Below the pieces are notes generated by a model, which worked only from the letters and a program-made list of their open reading frames with translations, was not told the DNA's origin and searched no databases. A stretch of DNA of 64,000 bases from Aquanectria penicillioides (lineage: Eukaryota; Ascomycota; Sordariomycetes; Hypocreales; Nectriaceae). The position numbers and the translations under genes were made by a program. The stretch spans positions 7,068,001 to 7,132,000 of the forward strand of contig PYIU01000002.1 in assembly GCA_003415625.1 (NCBI GenBank). The letters are read 5' to 3'. Below, in pieces: positions 44,878 to 54,605 of this stretch (positions are counted from its first letter, which is position 1; each line of letters begins with the position of its first letter).

Positions 44878-45559
44878 TCATGAGCAAGCGGGGAGAGCCT
44901 TGGTGCTAGTGCTCTTCTTAGCGAGCTCAACCTCAGCTGCGCGACGGCGGGTAAGTCCCTTGAGGGTCTTGCCACCGCTCTTGTTCCACTTAGGAAGCTC
45001 CTCGCTAGCGACTTTGGTGGCACCCTCACCGTTGTTAAGGCGCTTCAAGAGAGTTGAAGTCTCAACGTTTCCGCATCCAACGTTAAACGCCCAGCTCACG
45101 AGAGCGCCGTACTGGTTGGCGTTGAGAACGACCTTGGAGTTGGTCTTCAACGTGATGCACTGCTGGGCTTTCTAAAAGCAGAGAAGTGTTATTTTAGACT
45201 ATGTCACCTGTGTTTGACAAGCTCTGTTATCGTACCTTGAGATCGCTTTGGAGGAGCTTCTGGCCATCTGCCTTGGAAAGAGGGATGGAGTACGGGACCT
45301 CGGCGCACTTGGCCTTGGTGCAAAGATGGCCATATCCGACAGTGGGGTTGCCAGTAGGATCGTTGTCTTATCCGCAGTCAGTATTTTGGAACCGAGTGAG
45401 TTCGTCACGATACTTACAAACATTGGCTCGCCAGCCTTCAAAGCTCTCGACGAGCTCGAGAGTAGCAGCGTTGACGTTGGGTCCGGTGCAAGCGGCCTGG
45501 GCACCAGTCATGGCACCGAGAGAAAGTAGAAAGGCGAGAGCGGAAGTGAGCTGAACCAT
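44878..45559 (-). CDS. Secreted GH24 (phage-type) lysozyme
   Basis: Exons 45559-45418, 45366-45236 and 45171-44878 (GTAAGT...ATAAG, GTACGA...TTTTAG) give 188 residues. Residues 1-22 are a signal peptide (LTSALAFLLSLGAMTGAQA). The T4-lysozyme-like GH24 fold is shown by ATLELVESFEGWRANVYNDP with the catalytic Glu before the GWR segment, PTVGYGHLC (the T-x-G-Y-G-H motif), LLQSDLKKAQQCI, LNANQYGALVSWAFNVGCGN and SGGKTLKGLTRRRAAEVELA. The enzyme would cleave the MurNAc-GlcNAc bond of peptidoglycan. GH24 is mainly bacterial and phage; fungal secreted copies are generally thought to come from horizontal transfer, though here the gene has three fungal introns. Intact, with good splice sites. It is likely an antibacterial or bacterivory factor. 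Confidence 0.93.
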
Positions 45560-48286
45560 CTTGACTGATTTAAAGTTGAAGTTGGAAAATGCGAAGAAGA
45601 TTGAGTTTGTGGTGAATGATTGATAATGATGCTGATGAAGGGTGAGTGTGTGTGATGTGGATATTGTGTTCAATGGTGACGAGGAACCCCGATACTTATA
45701 GCATTTGATTTCTCGTACGGTCAGCATGTACAGTATAACCCAGACCTGAATCAGCCCTGTCCGTGAAGGGAGTAGGACATGCCCACGTCAACTCAAAAAC
45801 GGCGCCTGTTGAGCTGAACATTCAGTAACGAACATCCCCTGCAGATCGGCAGGTGGATCCGAATTCCTCTAGGTTGATCCCTACCGAGACGGGATGGCGT
45901 TTTGACCTTAACGACCACCAAGCGATTGTCGTTTGAGTTCGTGTGATCTGAAGCAAATGCATAGTGTAGATGAAACGAGCTGAGCCAACTATCGCTCAAC
46001 GCTTGGGTAGCCGAGCTTGTTTGGCCGCGGATGGCAGCACATGGGCCATACCTGTCTGTGCTGACAGCCCAGCTTCTAGGCACGGATTGATATAGCTTAT
46101 ACAAGGGAAACATCATCGGTCTTTGCTTGAAGAGAGGGTGAGTACTATACAACGAAAAAAATACCAGAAATTCAAAGAATTCCCAGCTGAACGAGCGTTT
46201 ACACCATAGCGAAGGGGAAATTAGCTGCCAATAGTTGAGTCGGCAACATGTTCCCATAGTCTAAGATCAGCCAGGATCCACTCAACTTTGTGCTACGGAA
46301 GAAGCCAGATGTTGTATATGATGTCACGGTTCATCACTACCCTTCAATAAAATTTGAATAGCTCGAGACAATCATAGATTCTGAGCTGTAATACTCGGAC
46401 CATTTTTAGCCCGCCTTCATGCGAAGTTTGAGGTCTCGAGAGTCCATCTCATAGCCCGAGGCGCAAGTATTAGCAGCCAGGTGTGGTCGTAGCGTCTCAG
46501 GGCTTTCAACCGGCCACGCTGTTATAGCGGCCTGCATAGATGAAGATGGCGATTAGGATTGTGGCAGTCGCACAAATCCAGTGAGATGGTGCGAGACTGC
46601 CTATTCTTATGGCTTGACGAGCATAGTCTTTTAAAAAAAAAAAAGTGTTCTATTTTTTTTTTCCACTTTGATTATATCGGTTGTACGCTGGTTCGCAAAA
46701 CCCAAGTCCAGTAACGCTGTAACAAAAACACTTCCCTTCTAGACCTTGTTTTTTTTAGTGGCTCTGCCACCCTTTCACCCATTGAAGTCGAGCAACAATT
46801 CAGCAGTGGATTACACTTCCAGAACTGAGACAGCCATGTAGGCTACCTCCGGAAAAGAAACGAATATCCAAATAAACAAGGTTAGGATTTAGATTCTGGC
46901 CAACGTCCAGGCTCAGCGTGGACACAGGTGACTCTGCATGAAACATTGGAGCGTCTTTCAGCACAAATGCTCGCACGCAGGGCCGCGGCCCCTAAATTTT
47001 CGTCCGGCGCATCAACCGTGCGTTCCCCACTCAAACCTCCGCATCCTTGAAACGATTCGCTATAATCGGGTTGAGTGTGGCTTGTTTCATGGTCCTTGAA
47101 ATACACACAGCCGATCCTACGGGGTATTCACAGCCCAAACCATTGGAGGCATCGAATCGGGTTCTTCTGCTTTGCCATGAGGAGTTACCCTAGGCTCACT
47201 CGACTTCTGTGGTGATTCTCGATCCAATGTGTCGCTGTCCATGACATCCGACTTGAGGATCAAACGCCATTGTACAGTAATACGAGGCGTGCGAAATACG
47301 CCAAGGCATGCCACATGGCCATTCTTTCTTTTTTTCCTTTCTTTTTCTTTTTTTAAGTACTTCATCCTTCTCCATAGTGTTTCCATCTCTTTGCAGCAGC
47401 TACCAAATCCCGCCATGCTATGGGCCACCGTGGTGGATACTACACTTTGGCGGATTCTCAGCTCTATGCGGACCCTGCAGAGTCGTCCGTAGCGCTCAAC
47501 TGGCAGTGCTCCAGCTACAAGAACAGAGAGTTGACAATGTTAATGTCAAAAATGAAACAGGTATGGTACCGTACCCGAGTGGATTGATTCGAGCCACTTT
47601 GCACCCTTTCCACTATAAATTTCATCACAAGGGGCGGCACGATGCATTTTTTAGGCATGGCTCAAGGCTGACAGCTGGTCTGGCAAGGCGTGGATCCGCA
47701 TCAGACACTATGGCCCAGCAGCCACAGACCAATTCAATACAAATTTAATAGCGTTGATCGCCTCCGTGGGTTTCAACATGGCTCGTGTGTCCAGCGCTAT
47801 ACGTGAGACAAGCTACTCGGGTCATTCCCCCTCCGGCTTACCATGCCGATGAATACGAAAAACCCGAGTCTCGCGATAGCAACAACATCGCAAGCCTCTC
47901 GCCCACATTCGTGAGAAGCTGTTCTTTCCAAAGCACTTGAATTGAAGAATACCAGGGGCGGGGGTGAATTCTATGGAAAGTTTTCTGGCGTTTCGAATTT
48001 TAACATTCCAATACGACGAAATCCTTCCATTTCTCTTACAATTCATTCTGATCTTTCATGAGGTATTGTCTTCAAAGACTGGGCAGTGAACGACGCCGGT
48101 GAAGAAATCGCACGTCGTATGAAAATACTTGTCCAGCCACGTCAATGGTCCGTTTATTTTACCACTACCTAGAGTACATCGAAATAAATGACAGCAACGT
48201 CACGAAGAGTATACAACCACATTAGAATATAGTGTCTCCTAAATATCCACGTCGTCAGTATTCCTCAAGTTCCTTTAATAACCCCT
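45560..48286. other. Long intergenic stretch
   Basis: About 2.7 kb without a supported gene. An A12 run (46633-46644) and a T10 run (46651-46660) form a potential A/T hairpin. A frame beginning ATGGGCCACC near 47419 (GGYYTLADSQLYADPAESS) looks coding-like for about 40 codons but was not assigned. Confidence 0.45.
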
Positions 48287-49051
48287 TTAAGAGCTCTTGC
48301 TCTCCAGGGAACATCTAATGTCCTTCAAGTTCCTCCGTTGCTTTCCATCCTCGTCAAAGTTATCCTCGCTCAGCCAGGTTTCCAATGCCTCCTTGACAAG
48401 AGGCCACTCCTCGTCCGTAATACTAAACCAAGCAGTATCGCGGCGCCTGCCTTTGATAATCATGTGCTTTCTAGTTTACTGTTTAGTAATCGTCTTCACA
48501 GATCATGAAAAGTGCTCACCTAAAAACGCCTTCAAACACAAATCCTAGTCTCTCGGCAGCTGCAAGACTTGGCTTGTTGAAATCATTGGCTTTCCATTCA
48601 ACTCGAAGGTAGTTCAAATCCTCAAACGCATGCTTGATCATCATGTAGAACGCCTCAGTTGCCTTGCGAGTTTGCTTCAGGACTTCGCCAAGAATGACAC
48701 ACCCGATTTCAATTCTGCGGTGGTCTGGTACAATAGACAGGTAGCTCATCAGGCCAACTGTCTCGGCGGTTGGGTCGCTCTCCGGTCCAGAGAGAACCGC
48801 ATAGTAGAACGGATCGTTCAACACAGACCAGTTGTCGATGGTCTCCTGCCAGACTTTGGTGTCCGGATACGGGCCACCAAACATGTACGTCCATCGGTGG
48901 CCATTTTCAGCGCCTCCAAGGTGCTTGTAGCTGGCCTTCGCATGCTCTGGCCTCAATGGGACGAGCGACGTATATCGTCCGTTGAGTGAAATGTCGCGTG
49001 ACGGCCTTGGCGCCGTTTTGGGGGGACAATTGGGCCAACGGGTTGCTCCAT
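48287..49051 (-). CDS. GNAT acetyltransferase (RimJ/RimL-like), one-base frameshift
   Basis: A GNAT protein of the RimJ/RimL (Acetyltransf_3) type that would acetylate an amine or N-terminus. Exon 1 is 49051-48520; intron GTGAGC...AACTAG; exon 2 is 48470-48287. Landmarks are NGRYTSLVPLRPEHAKASYK (strand 1), TVGLMSYLSIVPDHRRIEIG, LKQTRKATEAFYMMIKHAFE (motif A region), RVEWKANDFNKPSLAAAERL and GFVFEGVFR spliced to KHMIIKGRRRDTAWFSITDE. From the ATG at 49051 (MEQPVGPIVPPK) the frame runs off at a G6 tract (49020-49025). One more base there connects to KTAPRPSRDISLNGRY and gives 238 residues. Without the correction, translation could only start at a non-ATG codon near 48956. This is the same kind of break as in the persulfide dioxygenase. 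Confidence 0.85.
49020..49025 (-). other. Homopolymer frameshift point in GNAT gene
   Basis: Six G on plus (C6 on the coding strand) where one further base is needed to keep the ATG-proximal codons in frame with the conserved domain. Confidence 0.7.
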
Positions 49052-50039
49052 TTTGACCGTGATTAAAGGGGGGTATTCAAAGATCACTCGCGCAGACGCA
49101 GATCATATATGCGCATCTCGAAATCCGAATCAGGCAGCTCGGAGGAGACGGCGATGAGAGGGATACGCGGTGAACGTGAGTCAGAAACTTCGGAGAATTC
49201 CTCCGCTCGGTGTTAGGGGTGATGCCGAGTTTAAGCGGAGCCCCTCGGGGATTTAATCCGGAGGAGCAAATCCTTCAACCTGGTGGTATGTGATGATCAT
49301 TCTGCGACACCTATTAAAAATTGTAGAAATGGGGGTCGGTCTGATAGACAATCGAGCGCCAAGAAGATGGTACAAGGATACTACAGTTCTTGACAATAGA
49401 AATCCGAGGTGTGCACTCTAGGGTAGCATCCTTGTCTGGGTAAATCGGGCCTGGCTCAGCCATCAATCAGGTCCGCAACGCTGGTATGCGGGGCTTATTA
49501 TAGATTGAACGACTTGGAGACCATAAAAAATATCCAAGATATTTCTCGATTGCTGTTTGCAGATTTCGCTCCTTACTTTGAACACTGATAGCTACGCCCT
49601 TATATAGAAGTTGGCCGTTCCGTAATCGCAGCCTTAGTGTCTAACAAGGACTGTGGTCTCGTATTGCGCGACTGTATCGATACTGAGGACATTGATTTGA
49701 AGCCTCATTAAAAACTAAAATTTAGGTCACGGAAATGTCTAAAAACTCATCCTTCAAGAGTTTCCAGCTAGTCTATCATAATCATGTCTCGTGCTCATGT
49801 CGCAAACGAGGAGAGAAGCACTGAGTCCAAAAACCCACGTTTGAGAGCAGAGCTTGTAACGTAGCTAAGTTTGGCCTTGATAAATAATACCCAATAGTGG
49901 ATTTCACTCGCGATTCCTTTTTGCTCCCCTCAGAATAGGACCTAATAGCTAATCTACCTATGGGATTTCCTCCCCTGTTGACACCTGTATCCATACTCAT
50001 AATGCTGGATTCTTTAAAGTCTTGCAAGAACTCCATCTA
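49052..50039. other. Intergenic
   Basis: No gene recognised. AT content rises from about 49500 on. Confidence 0.4.
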
Positions 50040-51416
50040 GTTGCAGTATAGTGAGATAAGCCTCCATGAGTTCCGAAATATTACGCGTCCTGTATGGTCA
50101 TTAATCAATCTGCCAAGAAACCCGATATGGGTCATGCAGTCGTACCCGGCAAGTGCAATGCAAGTGCGGAATTCATCATACAAGATGTCAAGTCCAAGTT
50201 TGACACCTCTTTCGCCATCTTACTATCATAGGAATTGTTAAATCAAGGGGAATATGTTGGGGGTTTGCGAGTGCTCACTGCCAAGCCCCAAATGGCTGGA
50301 CGGCCAGCGAAGCAAAAGTCTGCCGCTAAAGCTAGAGCCTTGAAAATGTCTGTGCCTCGTCTGATCCCACCGTCAACGGCAATGGGAATGCGGCCTTTGG
50401 CGACTGGCGCACAGTCTCGCAAGGTGTCCAAAGTCGCTGGGACACCATCCAGCTGCGGCCTCCGTGGTTGGGAATGATAATTCCATCAAAGCCATGTGCG
50501 ATGGCAAGCTCAACATCCTCTCTCGTGTAGACTGACCGAGTATGTTTATAGCACCGCAAATAAATTCCATCATGCTTACTGCCTTTGCACCGAATTTGCA
50601 TTTTGGTGTGTTTTCTAAAGAAGAAAATAAGTTCGCCCCATTCGATTGTATCCTCGTAGCTCATGTCTTCCCCGGACTCTTCTAACTTAGAAACATCCAC
50701 CCCCGAAAAAAGATTTGGGAATTCCATTCCTTTGGGCAACCCAAAACAGTTTCGATATTCGTTTAGTCTCCTTCCAAGCCTCGGGCCATCGAGCGTTAGG
50801 AGCACAGCTTTGTAGCCAGCCTCCCTGTCGAATTTTAACGGGACACCTACTTTCGGCTCGTGCAACCACACGCTTCATTACATCCCTGTTTCTCATCAAT
50901 GAAAGTTGCATAGCGTACGGATTTCCTGTAGACTGGGCAATCACATCCTCCAACGATTTTGTTGCGTAGCTGGACAGACCCATGGGGATGCCTGCTGTAG
51001 CGGCGGCTCTGGATGTTACTACTTTACCATCTGGATGCGCCATATCCTACATAGCTACGGGAGAGAACCCCAATGTGAATTTCACTTTTGCTCCCAGAAA
51101 TTCCGTTGCTGTGCCAAGACCTGACAGGCCTCGTATGACTCTAGGTCTGATCCGGTAATGATCAAAAGCAGCTTCATTGTCTCGTAAATTATCTCGATAT
51201 CAGATCCCAATCCAAAGCAGGCAGATTTGAATGCTCGCGAGATAAGATCCATGGCCCCTTCATTGTAGTACTCTGCATGTTGTTAGATTCTTCTTCACTT
51301 TGCTGATTGGCTGTTGACACACCTCGGACTGACTTAGTTAGCTTAGCTGACCCGAGCTTCTTCAAATCATCTATTGAGAAGACATTAGTATCATATGATT
51401 GTCCACGGTTAGCCAT
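50040..51416 (-). pseudogene. FMN-dependent 2-hydroxyacid dehydrogenase pseudogene
   Basis: A relative of L-lactate dehydrogenase (cytochrome b2 type) and glycolate oxidase, in pieces. From ATG 51416: TNVFSIDDLKKLGSAKLTKS; then, after frame changes and a missing segment, AHPDGKVVTSRAAATAGIPM, GLSSYATKSLEDVIAQSTGN, AGYKAVLLTLDGPRLGRRLN, KGMEFPNLFSG and FFRKHTKMQI. An intron-like break is followed by TREDVELAIAHGFDGIIIPN and HGGRSW (catalytic His region), then after a further frameshift PVAKGRIPIAVDGGIRRGTD (phosphate-binding region). The C-terminal LDILYDEFRTCIALAGYDC lies in yet another frame near 50200-50100. Several frame breaks and the lost segment mean it is inactive. Confidence 0.83.
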
Positions 51417-52231
51417 TTTTAGGTGTTGATGGGATCGGCGAATGAAGGGCTGGTTAGATTATTGTTTGCTACAGATGAAAGAAATACTACAAGTTACATT
51501 GTGTGGTTTTAAGTTTCTACCGATAGACCCATCATAATCTCAATACTCTCCTGAGCTCGACTTTGACCTTGTATAATATTCAGGCCCAAATCGAGGATGA
51601 GGAAAAATGGCCATGTGATAGTGAAAGCCACATCCTGCAGCTCGCGGAAATCTTCCTAATTCTAGTCCAAAACACCAGCCCCCGCAATTCTCCATGATAT
51701 CAGTGGAGCGAGTTGATTCCAAGGGGCAACAACGAGCGGCTAACAACAAGAAGCCAATGAACTTGCCCCCGATCTTGCTTCCCTGTAGATAAATGATGGA
51801 GATGGAGATGGTCATGATGATAGTTGTATGCTGCATTTGTAATTGACTAGCATAGCTGAGTGAAGGCCCATTGCAATTACCTACTTGCACTAGGAGACCT
51901 GGGCCCTCCCAAATTGGAATAGTCACTGAAGGCTCGCATCAACGCGACGAATCCAAGGATGAGGAATCAATAGCGATTGGCCAGTCCATCCCCAAATGGA
52001 TCAAAGACCCATGCCAGGACCAAATGCCTTCCTCTTTCATGGCCCCTCTCTGCTTCAGGTCCCTGGAAATTGACCATAATATGTCGACGCCCAGCCAAAG
52101 CTCCTATTTCGCGAAAGATTTCCTGTTCCGATGTCAGCATACTCGATCATCCACCTGCAGAATTGCTTGCTCCCGCGTCCACACACCATAGTGACCACAC
52201 GCACTCCCCAGACCGCCCCGTCGCCGTCAAG
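51417..52231. other. Intergenic, upstream of the Zn2Cys6 fragment
   Basis: No gene recognised. An upstream in-frame extension of the Zn2Cys6 reading frame exists (from 51977) but lacks domain character. Confidence 0.4.
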
Positions 52232-52630
52232 ATGGGAAAGCAAGACACCAAGCAGCCCCGGACCCGCAGGGGATGTTGGACCTGTCGCGGCCGCTGCGCG
52301 AGATGTGATAGGGTGCGCCCGGTTTGCGGCACCTGCAAACAGCTCAATCTGAAGTGCGAAGGTTACGGACCCCGGCTTTGCTGGATGATTGATGAATCCA
52401 AGCCCCGACCGGAGCAGCCCGACTATCAGGCACCCCGGTGCAGGTCTCCGCTCTTCTCCAGTATGCATTCTTTCATGGATATTATGTTTATTTTGTTTGT
52501 ATCTTTTATTGCTCTATCCCGATTTACTCAACACTGGTCTTGATCTAACTCAGGAAAAGAGCATAGAAATTGGGTACGCCGATATTCACTTTCAAATACA
52601 AGGTCGCTGGGCCAAGACACTATACCCTAA
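52232..52630 (+). CDS. Truncated Zn2Cys6 transcription factor
   Basis: Exons 52232-52460 and 52554-52630 (A|GTATGC...CTCAG|GA) give 101 residues. The zinc cluster is RRGCWTCRGRCARCDRVRPV followed by CGTCKQLNLKCEGYG, that is C-x2-C-x6-C-x6-C-x2-C-x6-C, the canonical binuclear cluster that binds CGG-type sites. After the splice, KEHRNWVRRYSLSNTRSLGQ leads to a TAA. Typical members have 500-800 residues with a large regulatory domain, absent here; more stops follow downstream and the AT-rich block begins 450 bp later. It is either a gene truncated by decay at the repeat border or a DNA-binding-only fragment. Confidence 0.7.
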
Positions 52631-54429
52631 TGTATATGGAGTGAGGCCATATCCTCCGAGCTACAAGAAACGGCGCTGAGGATTTTACATACATGTAATC
52701 CGGGTGGGGATTTTATGGCGCTGGGGACTGCGGAGTAGATTGTGAAGACGCTGTGGGAAACGCGAAACATTCTTATGGAGCGTAATCTATAAGGCATGGC
52801 TGAAGGAATTCTGAACCAAGTCTGTGTTTTGCAACCAAACTTGGCCTCTGGCGACAACACTATTGGCCAGGTTAGTCGAATGTAACCCACAGTATGTATT
52901 TGTCACGCAGAATCACACAGTAGATGCATATATAATAAGGTCTATTAAAAGCCTTGTTTTCTACAAAGGGAATATTGTCTTAGAGCTCCCTTTTATCCGT
53001 ATTGAGCTTGCTCTAACCGGGTTCCATGCCCTATTAAGCTTACCTAAAATGGATCCAATGCTTAGGTCAAAAAATAGAGCTCCAAGCTAGCTGTATAATA
53101 GCTATATATAATAGATATAGCCTTTAATAATATTCTTATTAGTTCTATATCCTGCAATATACCCCTTAATTAAGAGACTATAAAGCTATTTGTATAGTAT
53201 TTTAATTGCTTTTATACTTTATTCCTAAAGTTGCACTAGGGATTAATGTATTTATTGCTTACCTTTTTCTATTAATATATTTAATTAAACTTTTAATTAG
53301 TTTAGTATATTTATTAGTTTTAAGCAATAAATTAAATAATATGCATAAAGTAAAAAGAAAGTAAGCTTAACTATATTATATTTAAGCTTTATGCAATTAG
53401 TCTTTAGCTTTCTTTTTCCTTTTTTTATTAATACCTTTTGCTGCTAATATAATTTATTATAGGTCTTTATTTTAGCTGCTTTCTTTATAAAGAAGTTTAG
53501 TAATAGCTTTCTTTTAAAGTCCTTTCTAAAGGTATATCCTTTTAATTTAAAGATTGGCCTAATATTGCTAATTCTTTCTTTTCTTTTTAGGCTTTAAAGT
53601 CCTTAGTGCTATTAATACCTTTAGTATTGCTATTACTAGCTTTTTCTTTACTCTTACCTTCTCTATATAAGTGCTAATACTTATTAAAAAGCTTAATTTA
53701 TTATTTTAAGCTTCTAATATATATAAATAGCTTGCTAATTTCTTTTAGTTTTCTACACTTAAGCCTTATATCTTTAGGGATCCTCTTTATAAAGGATATA
53801 TCTATATAGCTATTATTAGTAAAGGCAGTAAGGGATATTATTTTAAGAGCGCTAATTGCTTTTAATAGTGCTCTATATATAAGGCCGGCAATTATTAATG
53901 CTATTTTTAGTAAGCTTAATTTTTTCTTTTTATACTTATAATTATATTGCTAATTGCTTATATTTCAGTCCCTTTATTATAGCTTTTATTGCCTAATAGA
54001 TATTATTAGCCCTTAATATTAATAATAAAAAGGTATACTACTTCTCTTTAATTATAAATATAGATTTTAACTTTTAAGCAAATATATAATTAATACTATA
54101 TAGTATTGTAATTATAGCTTAATCTTTTAGTAAAGGAAAACTCTATCTATTTATTGGGTATTAAGGCTAGTTTTAGGATTAGTATACTTGCATACCCCTT
54201 AATTTTAAAGATTAATAAAGAGCAGCGCCTTTAGGCAAAGCAACTTATTAAAAAAGGCATTAACCTTCTATAGATCTATTATAATCTATATATAAATAAA
54301 GTTATTAAGTATTTAGCATTAAGGAGTTATAGCATTTAAAAGTTCTAAAGTTTAAAGTTTATTTTTATTTGCCTCTTTTAGCACTTTACTAAAAGAGGGG
54401 GGGGCTTTATATATATTTAAGGCAATTGA

Positions 54430-54605
54430 TTTTATGCCCCCCTTTTTAAGTGCTGTGTTAGTGGATGGGGACACTGGCCAAAACACATACCCTACCCAAA
54501 AGGGTATAGGGTAAGCAGGTTCGGTTGAAGACCGAATAGCCTTCCTAAGCAGCTGCAAACAACTTGAAAGAGTATTAAAGCATCTAATCGAATGCTTTAA
54601 AGTAT
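54430..54605. other. GC-richer island with three successive inverted repeats
   Basis: Hairpin 1: TACCCTA 54488-54494 pairs with TAGGGTA 54507-54513, with inner CCC/GGG around an AAAA loop. Hairpin 2: TTCGGT 54520-54525 with ACCGAA 54531-54536, loop TGAAG. Hairpin 3: TTAAAGCAT 54575-54583 with ATGCTTTAA 54592-54600. The island keeps many CpA dinucleotides while its surroundings do not. It could be the edge of an LTR or a later insertion. Confidence 0.6.

Noticed and set aside
46633..46660. A-run followed by T-run as a terminator hairpin
   Set aside because: Eukaryotic context and simple homopolymers; no adjacent gene ends here.
47419..47570. Small secreted protein exon (GGYYTLADSQLYADPAES)
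   Set aside because: Coding-like for about 40 codons only, no signal peptide or second exon could be joined.
54488..54536. tRNA gene or tRNA relic
   Set aside because: The paired hairpins lack a cloverleaf order, a T-loop of the TTCRA type in the right place and an acceptor stem.
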